A stretch of DNA of 64,000 bases from Clostridiales bacterium (GTDB lineage: Bacteria; Bacillota; Clostridia; Christensenellales; Aristaeellaceae): positions 1 to 64,000 of the forward strand of contig SVHD01000003.1 of assembly GCA_015056015.1 (NCBI GenBank), written 5' to 3'. Both the position numbers and the translations under genes were made by a program. Shown here piece by piece: positions 7,280 through 16,103 of this stretch. How positions within the stretch are numbered: the first letter of the stretch is position 1; every line of letters starts with the position of its first letter. The notes below the pieces were generated by a model, which was given only the letters and a program-made list of their open reading frames with translations, did not search any database and was not told where the DNA came from.

Positions 7280-8428
7280 ATGGAACTGGATCTGAAGGAA
7301 ATTCGCAAAAACTTAGATACCATCGACGATCAGCTGATTACCCTTTTCCGCAACCGGATGGAGCTTTCCAGCCAGGTGGCCGCCTATAAGAAGGAAAGCG
7401 GCATGCCCATTCTGGATACCGGCCGCGAACGCCAGATTATCAACCGGGTTTCCGCTGCTGCCGGCGAAGAATTTGAGCATTATGCCAAATTGCTTTATCA
7501 GACCATCTTTAACGTCAGCCGTGCCTATCAGGCGGAATTGCTGCGCCCTGCCTCCTCTCTGGTGACAAAGCTGGAGGAAGCAGCGAAAAATATTCAGCCC
7601 AAAATGCCAGGACGGGCGCTGGTAGCCTGCCAGGGCAAGGAAGGGGCCTATTCTCAGAAAATCTGCGATCAGATGTTTGAATTTGCGGATATTCTGTATA
7701 TGAATTCCTTTAATGATGTTTTTAAGGCCGTGGAAACGGGCATGTGCCCCTTTGGGATTCTGCCCATTGAAAACAGCACTGCCGGTTCCGTCACCCAGGT
7801 ATACGATCTGATGGAAAAGCATAATTTCCATATTGTCCGTGCTGCCCGGCAGCGGATTGAGCATCGGCTGCTGGCCCTGCCCGGAACGAAGTTTTCTGAT
7901 ATTACTGAAATCGTATCCCATGAGCAGGCCCTGCGCCAGTGCGCGGCGTTCCTTTCCGCCAATCCGAAAATCAAGGTGACGGCCATGGAAAATACCGCCG
8001 TGGCGGCCAATTTCGTGGCCAATTCCGGCCGCAAGGATCTGGCGGCCATTGCCTCACCGGAGTGTGAACAGCTCTACGGCCTGGAAACCCTTTCCACCCA
8101 GGTCAGCGACAGCGATCATAATTTCACCCGCTTTATCTGTATCGCCAAGGATCTAAAGGTATATGAAGGGGCGAATAAAATTTCCCTGATGCTCAGCGCC
8201 GCCCATCGCCCCGGTTCCCTGTATCGGCTGCTTTCCCATATTTCCGTGATGGGCCTGAATCTGACCAAGCTGGAAAGCCGGCCCATGCCCGGAAAGGATT
8301 TTGAATTCCGCTTCTTCTTTGATATTGAAGCCTCCATCAAGGATCCTGCCGTGCGGAATCTGATCGGCGAATTGAAGAATGATTCGGATCAGCTGGTATT
8401 CCTGGGCAATTATGAGGAAATGAAATGA
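7280..8428 (+). CDS. pheA: Bifunctional chorismate mutase-prephenate dehydratase (P-protein)
   Basis: Converts chorismate to prephenate and then to phenylpyruvate, the Phe branch. Domain order: AroQ-type chorismate mutase (about 1-85, LKEIRKNLDTIDDQL and FRNRMELSSQVAAYKK), prephenate dehydratase (about 105-285, with GKEGAYSQ, ENSTAGSVTQVYDLM and the catalytic-loop triad TRF in HNFTRF), and a C-terminal ACT domain (ISLMLSAAHRPGSLYRLLS) that normally binds Phe. I used the ATG at 7280, ten bases after GCAGGGAG. A GTG at 7271 overlapping the aroC stop is the alternative. The 3' end overlaps the next gene by four bases. Confidence 0.95.
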   Translation: MELDLKEIRKNLDTIDDQLITLFRNRMELSSQVAAYKKESGMPILDTGRERQIINRVSAAAGEEFEHYAKLLYQTIFNVSRAYQAELLRPASSLVTKLEEAAKNIQPKMPGRALVACQGKEGAYSQKICDQMFEFADILYMNSFNDVFKAVETGMCPFGILPIENSTAGSVTQVYDLMEKHNFHIVRAARQRIEHRLLALPGTKFSDITEIVSHEQALRQCAAFLSANPKIKVTAMENTAVAANFVANSGRKDLAAIASPECEQLYGLETLSTQVSDSDHNFTRFICIAKDLKVYEGANKISLMLSAAHRPGSLYRLLSHISVMGLNLTKLESRPMPGKDFEFRFFFDIEASIKDPAVRNLIGELKNDSDQLVFLGNYEEMK

Positions 8429-9663
8429 TGGAATATGGCCTGATTGGGGAACGGCTGGGCCACAGCTATTCCCCGCCCATTCATCGGGTATTCGGGGATT
8501 ATGATTATCAATTGTATCCCATGCCCCGGGAGGAATTGATCCGGGTATTAAAAGAAAGAAAATTTCAGGGGCTGAATATCACCATCCCCTATAAAAAGGA
8601 TGTATTGCCCTATTGCGATGAAATATCCCCGGTGGTGGAAAAGGTAGGCAGTGCCAATACCCTCTATTTCAGGGATGGAAAGCTCTGCGCGGATAATACA
8701 GATTTGCCGGGCTTCCTTTTCATGCTGGAAAAGGGCGGCATTTCCCTGCAGGGGAAAAAGGTGATTATTCTGGGCAGCGGGGGCACTTCCCTGACCGCCC
8801 AGGCCGCCTGCCGGGAAGAAAAGGCCCAGGAATATATTGTGGTTTCCCGTTCCGGCCCGGTGAATTATGACGCTCTGTATCATCAGCATACCGATGGGGA
8901 AGTGATCATCAATACCACGCCGGTGGGAATGTATCCGGGTAATCTGGAATCCCCGGTGGATCTGGCGGCCTTTCCCCGGCTTTCCGGGGTGGCGGATGTG
9001 ATTTATAATCCGGCCCGCACGGCGCTTCTGATGAAGGCGAAGGAAATGGGCATTCCCTGCATTGACGGGCTGTGGATGCTGGTGGCCCAGGCATGGCATG
9101 CAGCCAGGCATTTTTTGCAGGCGGAAATTCCCGAAAAGAAAATCGGTCAGGCATACCGCGCCGTGCGCCGGGAATGCATGAATCTGGTGCTGGTGGGCAT
9201 GCCCGGCTGCGGGAAAAGCACCCTGGGCCGGAAAATGGCAGAAAAACTGAGGCGTACCTTTGTGGATATTGACGCCGAAATCGAAAAGGAGGCCGGCCCC
9301 ATTCCTGCAATTTTTGCAAAGCAGGGGGAGGAAGCCTTCCGGGATATTGAAAGCCGCGTTATTGCCCGCTTTGGCAAGGAAAGCGGCCTGGTGATTGCCA
9401 CCGGCGGCGGCGCCGTGCTGCGGGAAGAGAATATTCGGGCGCTGCATCAGAATGGCGTGGTTGCCTGGGTGAAGCGGCCCAGGGAATTGCTCAGCACGGC
9501 CGGGCGCCCTTTATCGAAAGACGCCGCTGCTCTTGCGGCAATGGAAAAAATCCGCATGCCCCTGTATCAGGCCTGCGCTGATTATATTGTGGAAAATGAA
9601 GGCGCCCTGAGCCAGGCGGTCAAATGCATGGAGGAGGGATTTTATGAAGCTGCTGGTCATTAA
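8425..9663 (+). CDS. aroE: Shikimate dehydrogenase-shikimate kinase fusion
   Basis: One 412-residue chain carries two consecutive pathway steps. Residues 1 to about 245 are AroE: SYSPPIHR, the substrate stretch LNITIPYKKD, catalytic Asp in DNTDLPGF, and the Rossmann loop LGSGGTS. Residues about 252-412 are a complete shikimate kinase: MPGCGKSTLG, VDIDAEIE, EEAFRDIE, ATGGGAVL and the lid AGRPL. Both halves keep their active-site residues, so both are probably active. The fusion would hand shikimate from dehydrogenase to kinase. It makes the upstream separate kinase at 1321 look redundant. The start overlaps pheA (ATGA) and the end overlaps aroQ. Confidence 0.94.
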   Translation: MMEYGLIGERLGHSYSPPIHRVFGDYDYQLYPMPREELIRVLKERKFQGLNITIPYKKDVLPYCDEISPVVEKVGSANTLYFRDGKLCADNTDLPGFLFMLEKGGISLQGKKVIILGSGGTSLTAQAACREEKAQEYIVVSRSGPVNYDALYHQHTDGEVIINTTPVGMYPGNLESPVDLAAFPRLSGVADVIYNPARTALLMKAKEMGIPCIDGLWMLVAQAWHAARHFLQAEIPEKKIGQAYRAVRRECMNLVLVGMPGCGKSTLGRKMAEKLRRTFVDIDAEIEKEAGPIPAIFAKQGEEAFRDIESRVIARFGKESGLVIATGGGAVLREENIRALHQNGVVAWVKRPRELLSTAGRPLSKDAAALAAMEKIRMPLYQACADYIVENEGALSQAVKCMEEGFYEAAGH

Positions 9664-10069
9664 CGGGCCCAATCTGAATATGCTGGGTATCCGGGAAAAG
9701 CATCTTTACGGCACCCAGACCTATGAGGATCTGAAGGCGTTTATTGCAGAAAAGGCCCGGGAACTGGGCGTGGAAGTGGAAATTTTCCAGAGCAATCATG
9801 AGGGCGTGATTGTGGATAAAATCCAGGCCGCATATCAGCAGGTGGATGGCATCGTGATCAATCCCGCCGCCTATACCCATACCTCCGTCGCTATTCTGGA
9901 TGCGCTCAAGGCAGTGAATATTCCCTGCGCCGAAGTGCATCTGACGGATGTGACCAAGCGGGAAAGCTTCCGCCAGATCAGCTACGCCGGCATGGCCTGC
10001 GAAGCCCATTTTATCGGCTTGGGATTTGAGGGCTATGCCCGGGCGATGGAGTATTTTGCGAAAAAATAA
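9644..10069 (+). CDS. aroQ: Type II 3-dehydroquinate dehydratase
   Basis: Dehydrates 3-dehydroquinate to 3-dehydroshikimate. At 141 residues it has the normal dodecameric type II size. Motifs: INGPNLNMLGIRE, the lid Tyr in HLYGTQTY, QSNHEGVIVDKI, INPAAYTHTSVAI and EVHLTDVTKRESFR. It overlaps the aroE-K fusion by 20 bases and ends the operon at the terminator near 10085. Together with the upstream genes it completes the route from PEP and erythrose 4-phosphate to chorismate, prephenate and both aromatic keto acids. Confidence 0.96.
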   Translation: MKLLVINGPNLNMLGIREKHLYGTQTYEDLKAFIAEKARELGVEVEIFQSNHEGVIVDKIQAAYQQVDGIVINPAAYTHTSVAILDALKAVNIPCAEVHLTDVTKRESFRQISYAGMACEAHFIGLGFEGYARAMEYFAKK

Positions 10070-10084
10070 AGATCGGGCAAAGCA

Positions 10085-10127
10085 AAAACGCCGTGAGAGA
10101 AAATTTGCTTTCTTCTCCGGCGTTTTT
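10085..10127. terminator. Terminator of the aromatic operon
   Basis: AAAACGCCG and CGGCGTTTTTT form the outer stem, GAGAGAAA and TTTCTTCTC the inner one, followed by a T-run. A closely similar stem recurs at 38955-38999. Confidence 0.8.
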
Positions 10128-10189
10128 TAGTATTCCGGTTGTTTCACCGGCAATCAACAGAAATCAGATTCCATTCCAAACCGCTGGGA

Positions 10190-10250
10190 TGACTTTCTTG
10201 GAAAGGGAGCGGGGAAACCATTCTTTGGTCACAAAGAATGGTTTTCCCGC
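10190..10250 (+). repeat. Two-hairpin intergenic element, copy A
   Basis: First of ten related elements. It has the conserved GACTTTCTTGG lead, a purine-rich spacer, then the hairpin 10209-10250: GCGGGGAAACCATTCTTTG, loop GTCA, and the matching arm ending in CCCGC. The left CACTGGCA segment seen in other copies is degenerate here (CACCGGCAATCA at 10145-10156). It lies between the converging ends of aroQ and the RNase J gene, after the aroQ terminator. Confidence 0.8.
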
Positions 10251-10274
10251 AATATATTTATTCCTCAATTCGCT

Positions 10275-11939
10275 TTAGCCAAGATCCACGATGATGGGCA
10301 GGATCATGGGATTGCGCTTGATCTTTTCATAGATGAAGCGATGCAGTTCATCCTTGATGCGATTTTTGATGCTGGGCCAATCGCTGCCCTCAATGCGGCC
10401 GTAGGAAGCAATGATGGCGCGCACCACATCCCGGGTGGATTCGATGATATCCTCGTTTTCGCGGACGTAAACGAAGCCGCGGGAAATGACGTCGGGGCCG
10501 GAAACCAGCACGCCGTTGGTGCGGTCAAAGGCCATGGCCACGATGATCAGGCCGTCCTGGGAAAGATGCTTGCGATCCCGAAGCACCACATTGCCCACGT
10601 CCCCGATGCCCAGACCATCCACCAGCACTTCGCCGGTGGGCACGGTGCCCGCGATGGAGAGGGAATCCCGGCTCATTTCAATCACCTGGCCGGCGGCGGG
10701 CAGCACGATATTCTGCCGATCCATGCCCAGGGTTTCCGCCAATTCCGCATGCTGCCAGAGCATCCGGTATTCCCCGTGAACGGGAATGAAATATTTGGGG
10801 CGAACCAGGGTATGCATCAATTTGATTTCTTCCTGGCAGGCATGGCCGGAAACGTGAACCTCCGCCATGGCCTCATAAATCACTTCCGCGCCGCAGCGAT
10901 AGAGCTGATTGATAACCCGGGAAACGAATTTTTCGTTGCCGGGAATGGGCGTGGCGGAAATGATCACCTTATCGCTGGGCTTGATCTGCAATTTCCGATG
11001 CTCGGAAAAGGCCATGCGGGTCAAACCGCTCATGGGCTCGCCCTGGCTGCCGGTGGTGAGAATCAAAAGCTCATCATCCCGGTAATTATCCAGATCATCC
11101 ACTTCCAGCAGGCATTCCTCCGGAATGGATAATTCGCCCAATTGCATGGCCACGCGGCTGACGGAAATCATGCTGCGGCCAATAAAGCAAACCTTGCGGC
11201 CAAAGCGGATGGCGCTGTCAATCACCTGCTGGAGGCGATTGATATTGCTGGCAAACATGGCCACGATTACCCGGCCGGCGGCATTGCGGAATTGATTGAC
11301 GAAAGTTTCGCCGATCTTCCTTTCACTCATGGTATAGCCGGGACGCTCAATATTGGTGCTTTCGCAAAGCAGGGCCAATACGCCGGCGTCGCCCACCGCG
11401 GCCAGGGTGCTCAGATCGGTCACTTCCCCATCCACGGGGGTGAAATCGATTTTGAAGTCACCGGAGTGGACCACGGTGCCCGCAGGGCAGGTGATGGCCA
11501 GGGCGCAGGCGCCGGAAATGGAATGATTCACCTTGATGAATTTCACCGTGAATTGGCCGATCTTGACTTCATCCCGGGGCATGATGGCATTGAAGGGAAT
11601 GCCGCTGACGCGATGCTCCCGCAGCTTCAGATCAATCAGGGCCAGGGTCAGGCGCGTGCCCCAGATGGGGGCGGGCACCTCACGGAGAATATAGGGCGTA
11701 GCGCCGATATGGTCTTCATGACCATGGGTGAAGACATAACCGCGCACCCGGTTTTTATTGGCAGCCAGGTAAGATGCATCCGGAATGACCAGATCGATCC
11801 CCAGCATATCTTCTTTCGGAAAAATGGAACCGCAGTCAACCACCAGAATATCATCTTCATATTCAAAGGCGGTCATATTCTTGCCGATTTCATCCACGCC
11901 ACCCAGGGGGATGATACGTAATTTGGGTGATTGAGACAT
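10275..11939 (-). CDS. rnj: Ribonuclease J
   Basis: Metal-dependent 5'-3' exonuclease and endonuclease of the beta-CASP metallo-beta-lactamase family, central to mRNA turnover and rRNA maturation in Firmicutes. At 554 residues it has the standard RNase J length. The zinc site motif is FTHGHEDHIGA (near residue 70). Other ligands are in VNHSISGA and HSGDFKIDFTP. The beta-CASP part contains TTGSQGEPMSGL, SATPIPGNE and HVSGHA. The C-terminal alpha/beta domain follows. The ATG at 11939 has AGGAGG a few bases upstream. The gene is single and divergent from the dipeptidase gene; its 3' end abuts element A. Confidence 0.96.
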   Translation of the reverse strand: MSQSPKLRIIPLGGVDEIGKNMTAFEYEDDILVVDCGSIFPKEDMLGIDLVIPDASYLAANKNRVRGYVFTHGHEDHIGATPYILREVPAPIWGTRLTLALIDLKLREHRVSGIPFNAIMPRDEVKIGQFTVKFIKVNHSISGACALAITCPAGTVVHSGDFKIDFTPVDGEVTDLSTLAAVGDAGVLALLCESTNIERPGYTMSERKIGETFVNQFRNAAGRVIVAMFASNINRLQQVIDSAIRFGRKVCFIGRSMISVSRVAMQLGELSIPEECLLEVDDLDNYRDDELLILTTGSQGEPMSGLTRMAFSEHRKLQIKPSDKVIISATPIPGNEKFVSRVINQLYRCGAEVIYEAMAEVHVSGHACQEEIKLMHTLVRPKYFIPVHGEYRMLWQHAELAETLGMDRQNIVLPAAGQVIEMSRDSLSIAGTVPTGEVLVDGLGIGDVGNVVLRDRKHLSQDGLIIVAMAFDRTNGVLVSGPDVISRGFVYVRENEDIIESTRDVVRAIIASYGRIEGSDWPSIKNRIKDELHRFIYEKIKRNPMILPIIVDLG

Positions 11940-12407
11940 AAAATCCTCCTTTCACAGCTGTTGGGAATAACGAGCTATTGCACAAATAAAACGATTGTGC
12001 CATCGTATTGGAATCTTTATTATAATCGGCGTTTTTTCTATAACCCGAAATAAATAACCATCACCAATCTTTAAGTATTATATCACAAACTGCTCTGAAT
12101 TACCAGCATGATATTTTGACGAAAACCAGAATCTATTCTCTGTCAATGTGAATAAATTGCACAAACAATGGAGTAAATTCCCCCGGAAAATCCATCGGGA
12201 TGGCTGGAACGGCTGGACGAATGGAAAGATTTTACATGATCGTTTTGCAAGAAATCAGCCTGCCGCCAAAATAGAAGATGCGGCCGTCGCCCTTCCTTGG
12301 CCGGGGAAAATGAAAAAAGTTTACGATGCATTGGATTGTTCCCGCTGCGTACATGTGATATAATAAAATGTACCCGTGTTTTTATGGGGATAAAGGAGGA
12401 TTTACAG
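11940..12407. other. 468-base divergent intergenic region
   Basis: Separates RNase J (leftward) from the dipeptidase (rightward). It is AT-rich from 11970 to 12160 and has minus-strand TATAAT-like boxes near 12019 and 12078 that may serve RNase J, without convincing -35 boxes. The right part holds the dipeptidase promoter. At 12242-12275 a stretch resembles part of the 44-aa ORF at 853 (shared AGAAATCAGC and CCAAAA) and can encode a peptide ending EISLPPK. I see no RNA gene. Confidence 0.5.
12336..12364 (+). promoter_or_regulatory. Promoter of the dipeptidase-nucleosidase-deaminase operon
   Basis: TTGTTC (12336-12341) and TATAAT (12359-12364), spacing 17, followed by an AAAGGAGG ribosome binding site before the ATG at 12408. 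Confidence 0.65.
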
Positions 12408-13310
12408 ATGATTCTTTGCGATACGCATGCGGATACTTTGTTCCGGCGTGCCATTCATCCGGAAGAAACGCTGGATGTGACCTTTGACGGGCTGAAAAAG
12501 GGCGGCGTGACCGTGCAGACCATGGCGCTCTATGTGGGCAACAGCACGAAAATTGCGGATATCCGGGCCACCTTTGATAAAATGATGGCTGAAATTCCCA
12601 ATCTGGAAAAGGAAGGCCTCAAGCGCCTTTCCGATTACCGGGACGCCGTGGACGGGGAAAACGCCTATGTGCTTTCTGTGGAGGGCTGCGACGCCCTGGA
12701 CGGCGATCTTTCCCTGCTGGAATCCTGGCGGAAGATGGGCGTTCGCATGGCGGCGCTGACCTGGAATTATGAAAATTGCGTTGGTACCCCCGCCAAACTG
12801 GATGATACCACCCCCCTGAAGTCCTTTGGCCGGGAAGCGGTCAGGGAAATGCAGAATCTGGGCATAGCGGCGGATACCTCTCATCTCAATATCCGGGGCT
12901 TTTATGATTTGCTGGAGATGGGCATCAAGCCCCTGGCTTCCCATTCCTGCTGCCGCGCTCTTTGCGATCATAAGCGGAATCTGACCGATCAGCAGCTGAA
13001 GGATCTGTTTAGCGCCGGCGGTTATGTAGGGGTCAATTTCTATCCCTATTTCCTGAAGAAGGATGGCCCTTCCGATCTGGAAACGGTATGCGATCATGTG
13101 ATGCGGATGGTGGAACTGGGAGGCGAAGATTACATCGGCTTCGGTTCCGATTTTGACGGGATTGAAGTAAAGCCTGAAGGCCTCAATGGCCCCCAGGATT
13201 TCCCTGCGCTGCTGGCGGCGCTGAAGAAGCGGGGTCTTTCCGATGGACAACTGGAAAAAATCGCCGGCAGAAATCTGCTGAGCTTTTACGATCGGATTGA
13301 TCCGCGATAA
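12408..13310 (+). CDS. Membrane-dipeptidase family (M19) metallopeptidase
   Basis: Family M19 zinc enzyme, hydrolysing dipeptides and possibly D-amino-acid-containing ones. The protein has 300 residues, with DTHADTLF at the N terminus (first His-x-Asp zinc ligands), VEGCDALDGD (bridging Glu), SHSCCRALCDHKRNLTD, and GFGSDFDG towards the end. Bacterial members lack the lipid anchor of the mammalian renal enzyme, and no signal peptide is visible here, so it is probably cytoplasmic. The start follows AAAGGAGG. It heads an operon with mtnN and the deaminase gene, with gaps of 14-16 bases. Confidence 0.9.
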   Translation: MILCDTHADTLFRRAIHPEETLDVTFDGLKKGGVTVQTMALYVGNSTKIADIRATFDKMMAEIPNLEKEGLKRLSDYRDAVDGENAYVLSVEGCDALDGDLSLLESWRKMGVRMAALTWNYENCVGTPAKLDDTTPLKSFGREAVREMQNLGIAADTSHLNIRGFYDLLEMGIKPLASHSCCRALCDHKRNLTDQQLKDLFSAGGYVGVNFYPYFLKKDGPSDLETVCDHVMRMVELGGEDYIGFGSDFDGIEVKPEGLNGPQDFPALLAALKKRGLSDGQLEKIAGRNLLSFYDRIDPR

Positions 13311-13324
13311 GGGAGGATAGACCA

Positions 13325-14008
13325 ATGATCGGTATTATTGGCGCCATGGAAAAGGAAGTTCATCTGCTGCGGGATAAAATGGAAGGCATGACCGAAAAGA
13401 AAATCGGCATCGTTCGTTTTTATCAGGGTATGCTCTGGGGCAAGGAAACGTGCCTGGCCCTTTGCGGCATCGGTAAAATTCATGCCGCCCTGTGCGCGCA
13501 GGCCATGATTCTGCATTTTGCGCCGGAAGCCATTATCAATATCGGTGTGGCCGGGGCGCTGGAAGAAAGCCTGGATATCGGCGATGTGGTCATCGGCGCT
13601 TACGGCGTGCAGCATGATATGGATACCACCGCCTTTGGGGATCCCCTGGGCTGCATCCCCGAAATCAATATTGTGGAATTGCCCTGCGAAAAGACGCTGA
13701 TGGCCGCCATGGAAAAGGCCGCCGATGAGCAAGGGCTGCATCATATCACGGCCGGCATCGCCACCGGCGATCAATTCATCTCCGCCCTGGAAAAAAAGCA
13801 GATGCTGGCCAGCCATTTCGGCGCTGCCGCCTGCGATATGGAAGGCGCGGCCATTGCCCAGGTATGCTATGAAATGCAGGTGCCCTACGGGGCCTACCGG
13901 GCCATTTCCGATACATTGCGGGGCAATGAAAAGGAATATATGGAAAATGTGGCGGTAGCGGCAGAGAGCTCTCAGAAATTGCTGGAGGCATTTTTTGCCC
14001 ATCTTTGA
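13325..14008 (+). CDS. mtnN: 5'-methylthioadenosine/S-adenosylhomocysteine nucleosidase
   Basis: Removes adenine from MTA, SAH and 5'-deoxyadenosine, relieving product inhibition of SAM enzymes. At 227 residues the length is normal. Motifs: IIGAMEKEV at the N terminus, INIGVAGAL, the purine-binding CDMEGAAIAQVCYE and the catalytic Asp in RAISDT. GGGAGG lies eight bases before the ATG. It is the second gene of the operon, 14 bases after the dipeptidase stop and 16 before the deaminase start. Confidence 0.95.
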   Translation: MIGIIGAMEKEVHLLRDKMEGMTEKKIGIVRFYQGMLWGKETCLALCGIGKIHAALCAQAMILHFAPEAIINIGVAGALEESLDIGDVVIGAYGVQHDMDTTAFGDPLGCIPEINIVELPCEKTLMAAMEKAADEQGLHHITAGIATGDQFISALEKKQMLASHFGAAACDMEGAAIAQVCYEMQVPYGAYRAISDTLRGNEKEYMENVAVAAESSQKLLEAFFAHL

Positions 14009-14024
14009 TCGGGAGGAATTTACC

Positions 14025-14477
14025 ATGGATAAATGGGATATTCGCTTTATGGAAATGGCCCGGCTGGTATCTACCTGGTCCAGCTGCTTTACCCCCGGAC
14101 GGGCCATCGGCGCGGTGATCGTCAAGGATAAGCGCATCATGACCACCGGCTATAACGGCGCCCCTGCCGGCATGAAAACCTGCAAGGAGCGCGGGGAATG
14201 CCTGCGGCGCAAGCTGGGGATCGAAAGCGGCACCCGGGCAGAGGTATGCTATGCCGCCCATGCGGAGCAGAATGCCATTTTGCAGGCAGCAAAGCTGGGC
14301 GTGAATATTGATGGCGCCACCCTCTATTGCACCCATCAGCCCTGCTCCGTCTGTGCCAAAATGATCGTCAATGCGGGCATTCGCCGGGTGGTATATGAAC
14401 AGGGCTATCCGGACGCCTTTTCCATTGAGATTTTCGAGGAAACGGGCGTGAAGCTGGAAAAATTTACTCAGGAATAA
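14025..14477 (+). CDS. Deoxycytidylate (dCMP) deaminase
   Basis: Zinc enzyme converting dCMP to dUMP, feeding thymidylate synthesis. 150 residues. Zinc ligands are the His of AAHAEQNAI (with catalytic Glu) and the two Cys of PCSVCAKMI. The substrate region TTGYNGAPAGMKTC with following Cys residues is typical of the dCMP deaminase/ComEB family rather than tRNA or cytosine deaminases. The ATG at 14025 follows GGGAGGAAT; a longer frame into mtnN has no support. Confidence 0.93.
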   Translation: MDKWDIRFMEMARLVSTWSSCFTPGRAIGAVIVKDKRIMTTGYNGAPAGMKTCKERGECLRRKLGIESGTRAEVCYAAHAEQNAILQAAKLGVNIDGATLYCTHQPCSVCAKMIVNAGIRRVVYEQGYPDAFSIEIFEETGVKLEKFTQE

Positions 14478-14501
14478 ACCGATAGGGAGGAAATTGCGAA
14501 C

Positions 14502-15458
14502 ATGAAAAAATGGCTGAGCCTTTTGCTGGCCCTTTGCCTGCTTATTTCCTGCGTGCCGCTGGCACTGGCGGATGAGGAACCTGCGCCCATTCCGGTGATT
14601 CCCGAAAGCGAAATCACCCCCACCCCCAAGGGAATTCATCATTATATGCTCATCTGCATGGATTCCTGGGCTACCGATCCCAAGAATCTGGGGCACAGCG
14701 ATGGACTGATCCTGGTTTCCGTGGATGAATATGCGCGCCGCGTGATGCTCACCAGCTTCATCCGGGATATGCTGATTCAGCGGCCCGATGGGAAATTTGG
14801 CCGGATCAATAATGTTGTGGGTTATTTTGGGGCCAATCAAGCCGGGATCGACGCCCTGATTACCACCATCAACACCCACTTCAACCTGAAGATTGAAGAT
14901 TATATCGTGGTGGATTTCCAGCAGGTGCAGAATATCATCGACGCCATCGGCGGCGTGGATATTACCATTACCGATCGGGAAGCGCAGTATCTGCGCAATT
15001 ATTCCATTTCCCGTTCTTCCACCACGCCGGAATTGGCCGGCGGCGGAACCTATCATTTTTCCGGCCATGCGGCGGTGATTTATATGCGCATCCGCAAGGT
15101 GGCCAATATCGAAGGGGAAACCCAGGATGTGGGCCGCACCCGCCGGGCACGGATCGTGCTGACCTCCATTGCCGAAAGCCTGAAGGATATCAGCTATGAG
15201 GACGCCACCAAGCTGCTGGACGTGGTGATTGAAAACACCATCTTTACCAGCATGAGCGCCATGGATATGCTTTCTGCCCTGGATCTGGCCATGGATCTGA
15301 GGGGAACGGAAATTGAGCAGATCCGTATGCCCATTGACGGCGCCTATGAATCGATGCCGGTGGCGGGCATGGCCACCCAGCAGATCGACTGGCTGGTGAA
15401 CCGGGAAGCATTGCATACCTTCCTGCTGGACAGCTTCGTTGTTGTGGAGGATGAATAA
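14502..15458 (+). CDS. LytR-CpsA-Psr (LCP) family protein, secreted
   Basis: LCP enzymes attach wall teichoic acid or capsular glycans to peptidoglycan. The 318-residue protein has an N-terminal signal peptide (MKKWLSLLLALCLLISC to about ALA at residue 23), then the LCP domain. Signature features: SDGLILVSVD, the Arg-Asp pair in SFIRDM, GRINNVVGYFG, IGGVDI, and late Arg residues in YMRIRKV and GRTRRAR. Most LCP proteins keep an uncleaved membrane anchor; here cleavage looks possible. It follows the deaminase after 24 bases with its own GGGAGG site and is followed immediately by the HAD gene. Confidence 0.88.
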   Translation: MKKWLSLLLALCLLISCVPLALADEEPAPIPVIPESEITPTPKGIHHYMLICMDSWATDPKNLGHSDGLILVSVDEYARRVMLTSFIRDMLIQRPDGKFGRINNVVGYFGANQAGIDALITTINTHFNLKIEDYIVVDFQQVQNIIDAIGGVDITITDREAQYLRNYSISRSSTTPELAGGGTYHFSGHAAVIYMRIRKVANIEGETQDVGRTRRARIVLTSIAESLKDISYEDATKLLDVVIENTIFTSMSAMDMLSALDLAMDLRGTEIEQIRMPIDGAYESMPVAGMATQQIDWLVNREALHTFLLDSFVVVEDE

Positions 15459-16103
15459 GTGATTAAAGCCGTAATTTTTGATATGGATGGATTGCTTGTG
15501 GACAGCGAGCATATCGGCCTGGATGTGATGGCGGAATGCGGAAGGAAGCAGGGCGTGGAAATGACCCTGGAGGATATCAAAAAGACCCTGGGCTCCACCT
15601 ATGCCTTTTCCATTGATCTCTACACCCGTCTTTACCCCCAGATGGATCCCCGGCAGCTGTTTATCGATTTTGAAAACAGCATGCATGAAATGGCGGAAGC
15701 GGGAAAAATTCCCCTGAAGAAGGGAGCCAAGGAATTGCTGGAAGCCCTGAAGGAAAGAAATATTCCCCGGGCGGTAGGCTCTTCCAGCCCCTCTACCGTG
15801 GTGCAATTATATTTGAGCAAGGTGGGCGTGCTGGATGATTTCCAGACGCTGGTCACCGGCGATCTGGGCTTGCCCTCCAAGCCGGAACCGGATATGTTCC
15901 TCACGGCGGCCAGGCGCCTGGGCGTGGCGCCGGAAGATTGCCTGGTGCTGGAGGATTCCGTCAACGGCATCAAGGCCGGACGCAATGCCGGCATGCAGGT
16001 GGGGATGGTGCCCGATGTGCTGCCCTATCGGGAGGAACTCAGGCCCTACTGCGATCATGTGCTTCCCGATCTTGCGGCGGTGATTCCGCTGCTGGATGCA
16101 TGA
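15459..16103 (+). CDS. HAD-superfamily hydrolase (beta-phosphoglucomutase-like)
   Basis: A 214-residue HAD phosphatase or mutase with the four motifs: nucleophile DMDGLLVDSE (residues 7-16), Ser/Thr of VGSSSPS, Lys in SKPEPD, and acidic residues in VLEDSVNGIKAG. The helical cap lies between motifs I and II. The family includes beta-phosphoglucomutase and sugar-phosphate phosphatases; the substrate cannot be told from sequence. It starts with GTG one base after the LCP stop, with GGAGG 8 bases before it. The stop overlaps the rlmH start (ATGA). Confidence 0.88.
   Translation: MIKAVIFDMDGLLVDSEHIGLDVMAECGRKQGVEMTLEDIKKTLGSTYAFSIDLYTRLYPQMDPRQLFIDFENSMHEMAEAGKIPLKKGAKELLEALKERNIPRAVGSSSPSTVVQLYLSKVGVLDDFQTLVTGDLGLPSKPEPDMFLTAARRLGVAPEDCLVLEDSVNGIKAGRNAGMQVGMVPDVLPYREELRPYCDHVLPDLAAVIPLLDA

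Noticed and set aside
12148..12363. 71-codon plus-strand ORF in the RNase J-dipeptidase intergenic region
   Set aside because: No ribosome binding site, low-complexity Trp/Lys-rich product, and it overlaps the dipeptidase promoter.
13776..15806. A 676-codon minus-strand open frame across mtnN, the dCMP deaminase and LCP genes
   Set aside because: It crosses three well-supported genes and their ribosome binding sites and has no protein-like features.
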